64,000 nt of DNA from Arthrobacter sp. 9AX (GCF_902506095.1 NZ_LR733293.1:248001-312000); one strand, 5' to 3'; positions 34,839 through 43,590 are shown, counted from the first letter of the stretch. Program-made: numbers and translations. The notes: a model not told the origin generated them from the sequence alone.

Positions 34839-36710
34839 TTACAGGGCGAGGAACGGTCGGATGTAGTGAGGGAATTGGGCGACTGCGACGAGCAGTGGGG
34901 CCCAAACGGCCGCTGTGATGGCCAAGGGGACAGCGATGGTTGCCTTGACGGCTGTGAAGAACGGAGCCTTCGCCGCGGCAGCGCTCTCTTTGGCGTGGAG
35001 CAGGGGGACTGCCAGGGCGACGACGGCGTACGAGCCGGCGGCCATCAGGCACAGGAAGACGTATCCGTAGGCGGCGGTGGTTGCTTCGCCCGTCAGCGCT
35101 GCGGCGCTCATTAAGACCGAGATGCCGTAATAGGGCGCAAGGAGCTTGCCGTCGAGTCGTTCGAAAGTGCCCCGGGATTTGGGGGTTACTTTGAAATCCA
35201 CAGTCCTGGGACGGATTTTCTGGATGACTGCGGCGAGGACTCCCCGGGCGATGAAGGGCCAGCGGGCGAGGGTATAGAGCCAGTTTTCCCAGCTGAAGAC
35301 GGGGGCGTCGTGGGGGCGCAGGAGGCCCCACCGCCGAACCAGGTAGGTGATGAGGACCAGCCAGATGCTGATCACGGCCCATCGTGCCAGGAACTCCAGG
35401 TAGTTGACGTTGACCCAGGGAACGCCGGTAACTGCAGCGATGGCTGGCAGCGTCAGCCCTGCGATAGTCGTCGCCGCCAGCAGCGGGTAGTACGACAGGG
35501 CGAAGAGGAACCGGAAGCGGAGCCGCCACGGGAACCGGTTCAGGTGGCGGGGGAGTGTTTCCAGGAGCAACACGACCAGGCTGCGTGACCACTGAAATTC
35601 CTGGACTGCTTTGGCGGCGAAGGTGTGCGGCCCCTCGCCGTGTGCCTCGGCGTTCTGGGCGAAGGCGCCCTGCCAGCCGGCCGAGTTCAGCAGGAAGCTT
35701 GTGGAGAAGTCCTCTGCGAGTTCGGGACCGATTCCACCGATATCCTTCAACGCCGCCGTCCGTGCCGCGTAGTGGGAGCCGATGCAGAGAGGCGCCAGTC
35801 CGCCGACATGCCCTGCCTGGAAGGGTCCGTGGAATGTTCCTTCTTTGTGGACCCGTCCGCGGGCGGACCAGGACGCAGCCGCATTGGTGTCACAGATACT
35901 CGGGGCCGCAACGTAGCCGATGCTGGAGTCGGCGAACGGCCGGACCATCTCGGCCAAGTAGTGCCGGGCCGGAACGTGATCGCAGTCGAGTTGGGCGACG
36001 ACATCATAGTTTCGGTATCCCACGGTGTCGTAGAAGTAGGCGAGGTTGCCCTCCTTGCAGCGGGTCCGCCTGGGCCACTGAGGCTGGTGGTAGCCGGGGA
36101 CGCCACGTCGGGTGGATACCTTCACGTCCCGTTGTGAACACCACTCCAGCACCTCTTGGGAGGGGTCTTCATCGCAGAGCCAGACGTCATAGGCGTGTGG
36201 AAAGTCCTGGTCCAGCATCGCCTGGATGGTCTTCTTGGCCACGTCCCATGGTTCCGAAGGGGCCTTGGTCACCACAAAGGCGGTCCGCAGATCGGGGACG
36301 GGCAACGCTGGATTTATTTGCCGAAGCCGGTTAACAGCGATGAGGAAGTAGCTGGGCAGGTACGACAAATAGAACAGCAGGACCGAATTCAGAATCAGGC
36401 CAGGCCAACCCACGTTGTGTTCTGGCTGCAGCCACCACATCCAGAAAGCAACGAACGCGATGCCCCATCCGAGGGTGAGTGCGGCGATCAGATCCCGCCG
36501 CCCGGGGGAGAGGACCCGCACATACAAGTCCGGATTAGTGGCCAGCCGCGGTGCCCGCCGGCCGGAGAGGACCGGCCCGTGGTCCGTAACGGCTACTAGG
36601 GTGCTTGGTCCGGCGTCACCGGGTTTCCTGCGTCTTGCCCTGTCTGTGAGGTACTGCTCGGTTGAAGCTGAAGTCGCTGGCGTGAAGATGGTGGTTGGTT
36701 CTATGGTCAT
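34839..36710 (-). CDS. Cellulose-synthase-like family 2 glycosyltransferase
   Basis: The protein has 623 aa from the ATG at 36710. Two N-terminal membrane helices (~85-140) precede the GT-A domain. Its acidic motifs are DVWLCDEDPSQE (D1), QLDCDHVPARHYL (DxD), and ELAEDFSTSF (the TED-like catalytic Asp, here AED). The QxxRW region reads QEFQWSRS, with Gln replacing the usual Arg. About six C-terminal membrane helices follow. There is no PilZ domain. Such enzymes polymerise UDP-sugars and extrude the chain. GalE upstream, overlapping by 4 bp, and the GH53 enzyme downstream suggest a galactose-containing beta-1,4 polymer. Confidence 0.88.
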   Translation of the reverse strand: MTIEPTTIFTPATSASTEQYLTDRARRRKPGDAGPSTLVAVTDHGPVLSGRRAPRLATNPDLYVRVLSPGRRDLIAALTLGWGIAFVAFWMWWLQPEHNVGWPGLILNSVLLFYLSYLPSYFLIAVNRLRQINPALPVPDLRTAFVVTKAPSEPWDVAKKTIQAMLDQDFPHAYDVWLCDEDPSQEVLEWCSQRDVKVSTRRGVPGYHQPQWPRRTRCKEGNLAYFYDTVGYRNYDVVAQLDCDHVPARHYLAEMVRPFADSSIGYVAAPSICDTNAAASWSARGRVHKEGTFHGPFQAGHVGGLAPLCIGSHYAARTAALKDIGGIGPELAEDFSTSFLLNSAGWQGAFAQNAEAHGEGPHTFAAKAVQEFQWSRSLVVLLLETLPRHLNRFPWRLRFRFLFALSYYPLLAATTIAGLTLPAIAAVTGVPWVNVNYLEFLARWAVISIWLVLITYLVRRWGLLRPHDAPVFSWENWLYTLARWPFIARGVLAAVIQKIRPRTVDFKVTPKSRGTFERLDGKLLAPYYGISVLMSAAALTGEATTAAYGYVFLCLMAAGSYAVVALAVPLLHAKESAAAAKAPFFTAVKATIAVPLAITAAVWAPLLVAVAQFPHYIRPFLAL

Positions 36711-37750
36711 GAGGTCTCCTTGAGACTCAGGATGTCCTTGTATCCGCGGGGGTGCTTTTCCTGGAAGTTCCAGGCGTCCCGGCACATGTCGGTCAGGGTA
36801 CGGCGTGCGGTCCAGCCCAGGTCAGCCTGGGCCAAGGCAGGGGAAGCAACCAGTTCGGGTACGTCTCCAGGCCGGCGTTCAACGATCTGATAGGGGATGG
36901 CTTGGCCGGTGACGGTTTCGAACTCACGGATCAGTTCCAGGACCGATGTTCCGACGCCGGTGCCCAGGTTGTATCGCCGGAATCCGGGTACCGGGCCAAC
37001 CTCGAGCGCCAGCCTGTGGCCCTCAACGACGTCCATGACGTGAATGTAGTCCCTGACGGCGGTTCCATCAGGCGTGGCGTAGTCCGAACCGAACACTTGG
37101 ACTGATTCATGGCGCCCTGCCGCGAGCTGGGTCAGGAATGGCACGATGTTCGTTGGGATGCCTGCAGGATCTTCGCCGATTGCACCACTCTCGTGGGCGC
37201 CGGCGGGATTGAAGTAGCGCAGCGCGGTGACTGACCAGTCCGGGAAACGGCTGCACAGGTCAACCAGGATCTTTTCGCACATCCATTTACTTTGTGCATA
37301 AGGGTTGGTTGGGCCGGCCGGCGAGTCTTCGGTGAGGGGAAGTTCCAGAGCATCCCCATAAATGGAACATGACGAGGAAAAGATCAGGTGCTTTATTCCT
37401 GCGTCCCCCATGGCGTTGAGGAGGTTGAGCAGTCCGGCTACGTTGTTCGTGTAGTACTCCAGGGGGCGGTTCATTGAGTCACCGACCGCCTTATAGGCGG
37501 CGAAATGAATAACGACGTCGACCGGTTGCTCGGCCAGGACTGCGTCCACGGCATCCTTGTCGGCCACGTCGATGGCGTAGACCGTGATGCTGCCGCCCGT
37601 GATGTGTTCTATCTGCTCGATCGCCGTGATGGAACTGTTGACGAAGTTGTCAATCACGACGACGTTGTAGCCGTTGAGGATAAGGTCCAGGCAGCAATGG
37701 CTGCCGATGAAACCAGCTCCGCCTGTGACAAGTGCTGTCGGTTTTGTCAT
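36707..37750 (-). CDS. galE: UDP-glucose 4-epimerase
   Basis: The protein has 347 aa. The NAD-binding TGGAGFIGSHCCLDL, VIDNFVNSS, Ser-x-Tyr-Lys catalytic set (SSSCSIYGD and YAQSK) and ALRYFNPAGAHESG are the GalE signature. It interconverts UDP-glucose and UDP-galactose. It overlaps the glycosyltransferase by 4 bp and lies 27 bp after ugd, so UDP-galactose supply is coupled to polymer synthesis. Confidence 0.95.
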   Translation of the reverse strand: MTKPTALVTGGAGFIGSHCCLDLILNGYNVVVIDNFVNSSITAIEQIEHITGGSITVYAIDVADKDAVDAVLAEQPVDVVIHFAAYKAVGDSMNRPLEYYTNNVAGLLNLLNAMGDAGIKHLIFSSSCSIYGDALELPLTEDSPAGPTNPYAQSKWMCEKILVDLCSRFPDWSVTALRYFNPAGAHESGAIGEDPAGIPTNIVPFLTQLAAGRHESVQVFGSDYATPDGTAVRDYIHVMDVVEGHRLALEVGPVPGFRRYNLGTGVGTSVLELIREFETVTGQAIPYQIVERRPGDVPELVASPALAQADLGWTARRTLTDMCRDAWNFQEKHPRGYKDILSLKETS

Positions 37751-37777
37751 GGTGTGTTCTCCTTCAAGCCTTCGGGT

Positions 37778-39097
37778 TTACCTCGCCGGGCGGCCCATGG
37801 CCCGGACGGTCCACCCCGCCGAGCGCCACAGATCGATGTCGAGCGTGTTTCGGGCGTCCAGGATGTGCGGGGCGGAGACCAGTGCTGACAGGTGCAGCGG
37901 GTCGAGATCCCGGTATTCCTGCCATTCGGTGAGATGGATGACAAGCTCGGACCCTTCAAAGGTCTTCTGCACATCTGTCGTGTAGTTGAGCAGCGGATAG
38001 GCTGCGCGGGCGTTCTCAATGGCTTCGGGATCGTGAACCCGTACATCAGCACCTTGCACCTGGAGCGCGTTGGCGACGCTCAGGGCAGGTGAATCCCGCA
38101 CGTCGTCGCTGTTGGGCTTGAAGGCAGCTCCCAGGACGGCGATCCGTTTGTTGCTTAGCGAGCCGCCCAGCATCCCGCGGGCCAGGGTCAGTGCACTGCG
38201 CCGCCGATTGACGTTGATGGCATCGATGTTTTTCAGGAATGCCAGGGATTCATCGACACCCAGTTCCTCGGCGCGGGCCAGGAAGGCACGGATGTCCTTG
38301 GGCAGGCATCCTCCGCCGAAGCCGACACCGGGGGCCAGGAAGCGGTTGCCGATCCGCGCGTCGTGCCCGAGGGCTTTGGCGAGGGGAATGATGTCGGCCC
38401 CGGCTGCCTCGCACACTTCGGAGATGGCATTGATAAACGAAATCTTGGTGGCGAGGAACGCGTTCGCCGAGACTTTCACCAGTTCCGCGGTGGCCACGTC
38501 CGTCACAATGTACGGCGTGCCTGCTTCGAGAATCCGGTCGTACACAGCCCGCAGCGTTGCCTCTGCCTCGGACGAGGACACCCCCACCACGAGACGGTCC
38601 GGATGCAGCGTGTCATTGACAGCGAAGCCTTCCCGCAGGAACTCCGGGTTCCAGGCTACTTCGGCCTGTTCCCCGACCGGCGCGAGTTGAGCCACCATGG
38701 AACTGAGACGGTGAGCAGTTCCTACCGGCACGGTGGATTTTCCCACTATGAGGCAGGGCTGGTGCAGATGTGGGGCCATGCCCTCGATGACCGCGTCGAC
38801 GAACTTCATGTCGGCAGAGGTTGAGCCTGGCCGTTGCGGGGTACCGACGCAGATGAAATGGACCTCACCGAACTCCGCTGCTTCCTTCAGGGATGTTGAA
38901 AACCGTAACCGGCCCGCGTCAAGATTTGCGCGAAGCAGTTCAGGGAATCCGGGCTCATAGAACGGTGCGACGCCCTGGGTGAGCCTGTCAATCTTGCCTG
39001 CATCGACGTCCACCCCCAGGACGTCGTGTCCCAGTTCTGCCATGCCGGCCGCGTGAACGGCTCCCAAATATCCTGTTCCAATAACTGTGATGCGCAT
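37778..39097 (-). CDS. ugd: UDP-glucose 6-dehydrogenase
   Basis: The protein has 439 aa; the ATG at 39097 follows GGAGGAAGC. The N-terminal Rossmann fold (ITVIGTGYLGAVHAAGMAELGHDVLGVD) is followed by KSTVPVGTAHRL, EFLREGFAV and KVSANAFLATKISFINAISE. The catalytic Cys lies in GVGFGGGCLPKDI. A C-terminal nucleotide domain follows (LGAAFKPNSDDVRDSPAL). It oxidises UDP-glucose to UDP-glucuronate, the substrate of the neighbouring decarboxylase. Confidence 0.95.
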   Translation of the reverse strand: MRITVIGTGYLGAVHAAGMAELGHDVLGVDVDAGKIDRLTQGVAPFYEPGFPELLRANLDAGRLRFSTSLKEAAEFGEVHFICVGTPQRPGSTSADMKFVDAVIEGMAPHLHQPCLIVGKSTVPVGTAHRLSSMVAQLAPVGEQAEVAWNPEFLREGFAVNDTLHPDRLVVGVSSSEAEATLRAVYDRILEAGTPYIVTDVATAELVKVSANAFLATKISFINAISEVCEAAGADIIPLAKALGHDARIGNRFLAPGVGFGGGCLPKDIRAFLARAEELGVDESLAFLKNIDAINVNRRRSALTLARGMLGGSLSNKRIAVLGAAFKPNSDDVRDSPALSVANALQVQGADVRVHDPEAIENARAAYPLLNYTTDVQKTFEGSELVIHLTEWQEYRDLDPLHLSALVSAPHILDARNTLDIDLWRSAGWTVRAMGRPAR

Positions 39098-39160
39098 GCT
39101 TCCTCCTCAATTTTTTGGGAATGCGGTTTTGGCCCGCATCCACGAGCTGAACGGGCAGTT

Positions 39161-40189
39161 TCAGGCGGGCAGGGCCAGGGCTGAAGGTTCCTGCGGTGAA
39201 AGTGCTGGGCCCCCCTCGAACTGGGCCCCGGAGATGCTTCCGGCCGCCGCGGAGACTTCGCCGGCATGGGAGCGGAAGTAGTCGACGAGGTGCTGCAGAC
39301 CCTCCTCGGTAGAAACTCGGGGTTGCCAGCCCAACAGGTCCCGGGCAAGTTTGATGTCGGGCCGGCGACGGGCGGGGTCGTCGACCGGCCGCTGATGGAA
39401 CTCGATGGCTGATTCGGACCCTGTGATGTCAAGGACCATCTCGGCAAGCTCCTGAACGGTTCGCTCGATAGGGTTTCCGAGGTTGACAGGTCCCGATTCG
39501 CTGCTGTCAATCATTGCCACGATGCCGCGGATGAGGTCGTCCACGTAGCAGAAGCTGCGCGTCTGCTGCCCGTCGCCGTAGATAGTTAGGGGGTCACCGT
39601 TCAGCGCCTGTGCTATGAAGCTTGAGACGACGCGTCCGTCCTCTGCCCGCATCCGGGGACCGAAGGTGTTGAAGATCCTCACGATACCCACGTTCACTCC
39701 CCGACTGCGGGAGTACGCCATGGCGAGGGCCTCCGCAAAGCGTTTCGCCTCGTCGTAAACGCTGCGGGGACCGATTGAGCTGACGTTTCCCCAGTACTGT
39801 TCGTTTTGCGGGTGGACTGTAGGGTCTCCATAAATCTCGCTGGTGGACGCGAGGACGAACCTGGCGGCATTCTCCTCCGCTACCCTTAGTGCATTCTCGG
39901 TACCGCGGCTTCCTACGGCCAGCGTTTCCAGCGGGAGACGGTGATAATCCGGCGGCGAGGCCGGACTGGCGAGGTGCGCCACCGCATCCAGGTGTCCCGG
40001 AACGGTAAGGCCGGTGCTGACGTCGACCTGCAGAAAGGTGAATTTTGGATTGTCAGTGAACGCCGCGATATTGCTGAGCCGGCCTGTCGAAAGGTCGTCG
40101 GCACAGACAACGGTATCGCCGCGCAGCAATAGTGCTTCGCATAAATGGGAGCCGAGGAATCCCGCTCCACCGGTTATTAGGACACGCAT
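39161..40189 (-). CDS. uxs: UDP-glucuronate decarboxylase (UDP-xylose synthase-like SDR)
   Basis: The protein has 342 aa. The SDR start RVLITGGAGFLGSHLCEALL, HLASPASPPDYHRLPLETL, ASTSEIYGDPTVHPQNEQYWGNV, YDEAKRFAEAL, and RIFNTFGPRM are diagnostic of the UDP-xylose synthase/UDP-glucuronate decarboxylase group. It probably turns UDP-glucuronate into UDP-xylose. It is the first gene of the leftward operon, 63 bp before ugd. The assignment against dTDP-glucose dehydratase relatives rests on the NEQYWGNV stretch. Confidence 0.88.
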   Translation of the reverse strand: MRVLITGGAGFLGSHLCEALLLRGDTVVCADDLSTGRLSNIAAFTDNPKFTFLQVDVSTGLTVPGHLDAVAHLASPASPPDYHRLPLETLAVGSRGTENALRVAEENAARFVLASTSEIYGDPTVHPQNEQYWGNVSSIGPRSVYDEAKRFAEALAMAYSRSRGVNVGIVRIFNTFGPRMRAEDGRVVSSFIAQALNGDPLTIYGDGQQTRSFCYVDDLIRGIVAMIDSSESGPVNLGNPIERTVQELAEMVLDITGSESAIEFHQRPVDDPARRRPDIKLARDLLGWQPRVSTEEGLQHLVDYFRSHAGEVSAAAGSISGAQFEGGPALSPQEPSALALPA

Positions 40190-40886
40190 GTTTACCCCTA
40201 ATCAGGTTGTGGATTTCGTCGTTGAGTAAAGCAGTAGCGGCAGTGGATGCTCGCTCCAACTACTCCCGCATTCGGCTTTGTCTTGCCTGGCGGCCAGGAA
40301 TGGTCCTGATCTCCAAAGCGGGAACCAACAGCTGAGAACGTGTTGGTAAGACACAAGCTAGGCGACAAGATGCAACGGTGGCCATAAAAGGCGGTACCTG
40401 CTTTTGATCCTGAAAAAGGGCATCAATTTACGTGAAGGACATACAAATACTTGGTTCCTACTCGTTTCCGTCATCGCAGCGAAACCAAGTGTGTTACGGA
40501 TGGGACGGATGACGAAGAACGCGAACGGGGCCTCCTTCATGAAACGATCCAGAATTGGAAGGTTTAACCTTCAAGAGGCCGCCCGGGGCCAAAACAGAGC
40601 GGCAGTCCGGTCGCTGATGACGCCGCAGAGTCACCTGAGAGGCTTAAGGGAGAGGATGTTATGGGCGCGCACCACGTACCGCAGCAGACGCCGCGGCCCC
40701 ACCGCCTATGCCCGCCAAGAACGCGAAGACTGCCTCGAACATGGACGCAGAATTGACCAGCTCAGGCGGAGCCGAAGAGTACAACGGTCGGGCAGCCATC
40801 AGCCGCGTAGCGACTGGAGTTACGGAATTACGACGCGTCCACGATGGCCGCAAGAGGCGTCCGAATGCTCTGGCTGGCCGTCCGTC
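40190..40886. other. Upstream region of the exopolysaccharide operon
   Basis: The ~700-bp region contains no gene I can support. The left part should hold the leftward promoter of uxs. Short open frames on both strands have no family motif. Confidence 0.4.
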
Positions 40887-41105
40887 CTAAGTGTCGTCCG
40901 AATGCTCGGGCTGTCCGTCCGTCTCAAGGCTCGCGCGGGCGATGTAGTCGCCAACTTCTCTCTCGGAGATTCGGTAGGAGCGGCCGAACCGAACAGCAGG
41001 AATCTCTCGGACTTTCACCAGGCGATACACCGTTGCGGTGGATACCCTCATCGCACCAGCGACTTCGGCGACGGTGAGAAAGGACTCACGTTTATCCGCG
41101 TTCAT
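40887..41105 (-). CDS. Small excisionase/BldC-like helix-turn-helix protein
   Basis: The protein has 72 aa from the ATG at 41105, with GGAG upstream. The sequence SFLTVAEVAGAMRVSTATVYRLVKVREIPAVRFGRSYRISEREVGDYI is a single MerR-like winged HTH as in excisionase-family and BldC-like proteins. An acidic tail follows. It may be a free-standing regulator of the neighbouring polysaccharide operon or a phage/plasmid-type excisionase; no integrase is nearby. Confidence 0.75.
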   Translation of the reverse strand: MNADKRESFLTVAEVAGAMRVSTATVYRLVKVREIPAVRFGRSYRISEREVGDYIARASLETDGQPEHSDDT

Positions 41106-41191
41106 GGTCGGCTCCTTGCACACACAGCGATAATTCAGGTGAACCAATCGCTGAGCCGAGCGTCGACCTTTCTGAAACCTTAGACGCCAAA

Positions 41192-41552
41192 GTGGGGTTC
41201 CCGCTGCAATTTCACCTGTACGTCAGCTGTGAAAATGAGCGCGAGAACGACGCGGTGTCCATCCTCACAGCTGGGAAGCAACACATTGCCCAGTCACTGG
41301 ACACGACGCCCGGGGCAATCGCTTTCGGGCAGCACGTCCTGGTGTACCCCGGTGGCAGCCAGCAAGTCCTTCTACCCATCCAAGGCAACACCGTGAACAC
41401 GACTTTGTTACGGACGCGACCTGCCACGCCTCGCAGTTGAGACTTCCGGAGGCTGGGAGAACGCCACCATTGACGGCAAGAAACCGGCCCAGCGCACTCC
41501 CGCAACTCCATCAGGAACCGATAGTGAACCTTTCATCAACTTGAGCCTCTGA
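41192..41552 (+). pseudogene. Frameshifted coding-like stretch of unknown family
   Basis: The plus strand reads coding-like protein in two frames. The first (from ~41192) gives SCENERENDAVSILTAGKQ, HIAQSLDTTPGAIAFGQH and VLVYPGGSQQVLLPI. After ~41410 another frame gives LAVETSGGWENATIDGKK, PAQRTPATPSGTDSEP and FINLSL-stop (TGA at 41550). A single frameshift would join them. I do not recognise the family. Confidence 0.3.
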
Positions 41553-41593
41553 GGGCTGGCCGATGTTTCGTTCTCAAAATCGGGGGCATTCAC

Positions 41594-41878
41594 TTAGTGG
41601 ACTGTGTAAGCCGCGAAAGATAGCTTCTGTTTAGCACCTTCCGGTGCCGCCGCCCACAGGCGTTGCCGGCGGGGCGTCCAGGCCAGCGAAAGCAATAGTG
41701 TGAGCACGACCCATCTCCCATCGCGCTGTGGCCTGGCAGTGTCCCTGCCGGAAGCCTTGTCCATAAAGACCCGATCCAGAACCTGGCCTTCAAGCTGACG
41801 CTTCTCGTTCTGATCCAGCGAGCTCATGTGCACGTACTCGATCCTCTGTCCGACCACTGCAACCTCCAACCCCTCCAC
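41594..41878 (-). pseudogene. Serine recombinase remnant (5' part only)
   Basis: The N-terminal part reads VVGQRIEYVHMSSLDQNEKRQ then LEGQVLDRVFMDKASGRDTARPQ. It is very close to the recombinase at 21597-22175 (GQRIGYVRVGTLDQNEKRQ, DKASGRDISRPQ). After ARPQ the sequence changes to unrelated residues and stops, so the C-terminal two thirds are missing. Non-coding sequence upstream of the start is also conserved with the 22.2-kb copy (AACCTCCAACCCCT, CCTGTGAGG, TTGGGGTGTA), so the duplication extends beyond the gene. Confidence 0.82.
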
Positions 41879-42107
41879 CTGTGAGGATGAGTTCTAGATG
41901 TGTACTACAGGAGGTCAAGACCCCGGTATCACAGCGTTGGGTTGGGGTGTACTTTCTCTTAGATCAGTAGAAATCCACTTCAGCGACAGACGGCATCATG
42001 TTGACTTCATGAATGCTCCAAGAGGAGCCCCGCGCCCTGGCTTGTTGCTAGTCATAGCGGATCAAGGACCTGTTCCACAGCTTACTGAATCCCCGCATCT
42101 TTGAAGC

Positions 42108-42400
42108 ATGAAGACGCAGTTGTTGCCGACCCCTCCGGCTTCCAAGGGCTTCCGTGAGCCGGCCTTACCATTTGTTTCCGAGTACCGGCGGCGAATGCTC
42201 CGGGCCGACCTCCTCACCGTTATCACGTGGGCGTCGGTTGTCGCCGCCGGTGCCCTGGTTGTTCGACGGCGGTGTTGCCGCCATCAACTCCCCGCTTCCG
42301 CCTTTACTGCGGCAGGTATCGTCGCGGGCCTCGCCGGTATGGACCTGGTCAGCAGTGCGCCGCTGACCGCGCTCCGCCAACGCGGCCGCCCGTACGGGCG
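42108..42400 (+). pseudogene. Ferric-reductase-like membrane protein, N-terminal remnant
   Basis: Three frames in sequence give EYRRRMLRADLLTVITWASVVAAGAL, then WLFDGGVAAINSPLP, then ASAFTAAGIVAGLAGMDLVSS. Together these match the N-terminus of actinobacterial ferredoxin-reductase/ferric-reductase-type transmembrane proteins. Two compensating frameshifts lie near 42265 and 42295. The rest of the ~450-aa protein is lost, and the inositol-region promoter begins at its end. Confidence 0.6.
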
Positions 42401-42424
42401 CGCAACTACGTACGGGCACCATGA

Positions 42425-42477
42425 TGGACCGGTCCATTGACACCATATTTAGGCCGTGTTAGTTTTGGACCGGTCCA
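42425..42477 (+). promoter_or_regulatory. Twin-operator promoter of inositol operon 1
   Basis: Two identical perfect palindromes TGGACCGGTCCA lie at 42425-42436 and 42466-42477. Between them is a promoter: TTGACA (42437-42442), a 17-nt spacer, and TAGTTT (42460-42465). The downstream palindrome would cover the transcription start. The CG-centred symmetry fits LacI-family operators, and two LacI genes are in this region. The first gene starts at 42551. Confidence 0.75.
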
Positions 42478-42550
42478 CTTCGAGACGCAGGTCACATTCA
42501 TAGAGCTCCGTTAGCAGAGCCTGGACCGCACATGAATCAAAGGAGATGTT

Positions 42551-43546
42551 GTGCTCAAAAAGACATGGACGAGGGGCCTGGCTACGCTGGCCCTTGTTCC
42601 GATGCTGGCCCTTACCGCATGTTCCGCTCAGGGAGGCAAGCCTGCTGACACTGCGGCTGGGGGCAGCGGCGGCCAGGTTGCTTCCACCCCTCGGCTCAAG
42701 GTTGCGTTGATCACCCACGCCGCTGCCGGTGATACCTTTTGGGACATTGTCCGCAAAGGTGCTGAAGCGGCCGCAGCCAAAGACAATGTTGAGATCCTTT
42801 ACACCAGTGACGCTGACGCCGGCCGCCAGGCGCAGCTGGTACAGCAGGCCATCGATCAGAAGGTTGACGGGATCGCCGTTACCCTCGCCAAGCCGGACGC
42901 GCTGAAGGATGCCTTGAAGAAGGCGGTCGATGCGGGAATCCCGGTGGTCACACTGAACTCGGGTTCGGATGTCTCGGCCAAGCTTGGCGCCTTCACACAC
43001 TTCGGTTCGGATGAGAAGCTGGCCGGTGAAGCTGTGGGTGCACAGCTGGTCTCACAGGGCTTGAAGCACCCGATTTGTGTCATCCAGGAGCAGGGCAACG
43101 TCGCTCTCGAGCAGCGCTGCGGGGGCGTCAAGGAAAAGGTCCCGAACACCGAAATCCTGTACGTCAACGGCCAGGACATGACGTCGGTGCAGTCCACAGC
43201 AACTGCGAAGCTGCAGACCACGAAAGACGCCGACGTCATCATCGGGCTTGGTGCACCGTTCACGCTCACGGTGCTCAAGTCAATCGCGGACGCCGGGAGC
43301 TCGGCGAAGGTCGCAAGCTTCGACCTCAACGGCGAGCTTGCCCAGGACATTGTGGACGGAAAGGTCCTGTTCACCGTGGACCAGCAGCCTTACCTGCAGG
43401 GCTACGGATCGATTGATGCGATCTGGCAGAACAAAGTGGGCGGCTTCAGGATCGGCGGCGGCCAGCCCGTCCTGACCGGCCCGGCCATCGTGGACAAGTC
43501 CAACGCATCCGACGTACTCAAATTCGCCCAACAGGGCATCCGCTAG
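42551..43546 (+). CDS. Sugar (probably inositol) ABC transporter substrate-binding lipoprotein
   Basis: The protein has 331 aa with a GTG start after AAGGAGATGTT. The signal peptide ends in the lipobox ALTAC. The periplasmic-binding-protein type 1 fold has LKVALITHAAAGDTFWDIVRKGAE, IDQKVDGIAVTLAKPD, GIPVVTLNSGSD and FDLNGELAQDIVDGKVLFTVDQQPYLQGY. These resemble the RbsB/IbpA group. The context of IolD, IolG and IolE suggests myo-inositol or another inositol as ligand. Confidence 0.88.
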   Translation: MLKKTWTRGLATLALVPMLALTACSAQGGKPADTAAGGSGGQVASTPRLKVALITHAAAGDTFWDIVRKGAEAAAAKDNVEILYTSDADAGRQAQLVQQAIDQKVDGIAVTLAKPDALKDALKKAVDAGIPVVTLNSGSDVSAKLGAFTHFGSDEKLAGEAVGAQLVSQGLKHPICVIQEQGNVALEQRCGGVKEKVPNTEILYVNGQDMTSVQSTATAKLQTTKDADVIIGLGAPFTLTVLKSIADAGSSAKVASFDLNGELAQDIVDGKVLFTVDQQPYLQGYGSIDAIWQNKVGGFRIGGGQPVLTGPAIVDKSNASDVLKFAQQGIR

Positions 43547-43558
43547 ATCCAAAGGAAC

Positions 43559-43590
43559 CGGGCTGCGCGGCACTGCAGCCGCGCAGCCCG
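43559..43590 (+). other. Intercistronic hairpin between binding protein and permease genes
   Basis: A perfect 13-bp stem CGGGCTGCGCGGC / GCCGCGCAGCCCG with a 6-nt loop (ACTGCA) lies 12 bp after the binding-protein stop. No T-run follows. Such hairpins stabilise the upstream mRNA segment or attenuate read-through, giving more binding protein than permease. Confidence 0.7.

Noticed and set aside
40887..41105. Excisionase of an integrated element
   Set aside because: No integrase, attachment repeats or phage genes nearby; the BldC-like regulator reading is equally good.
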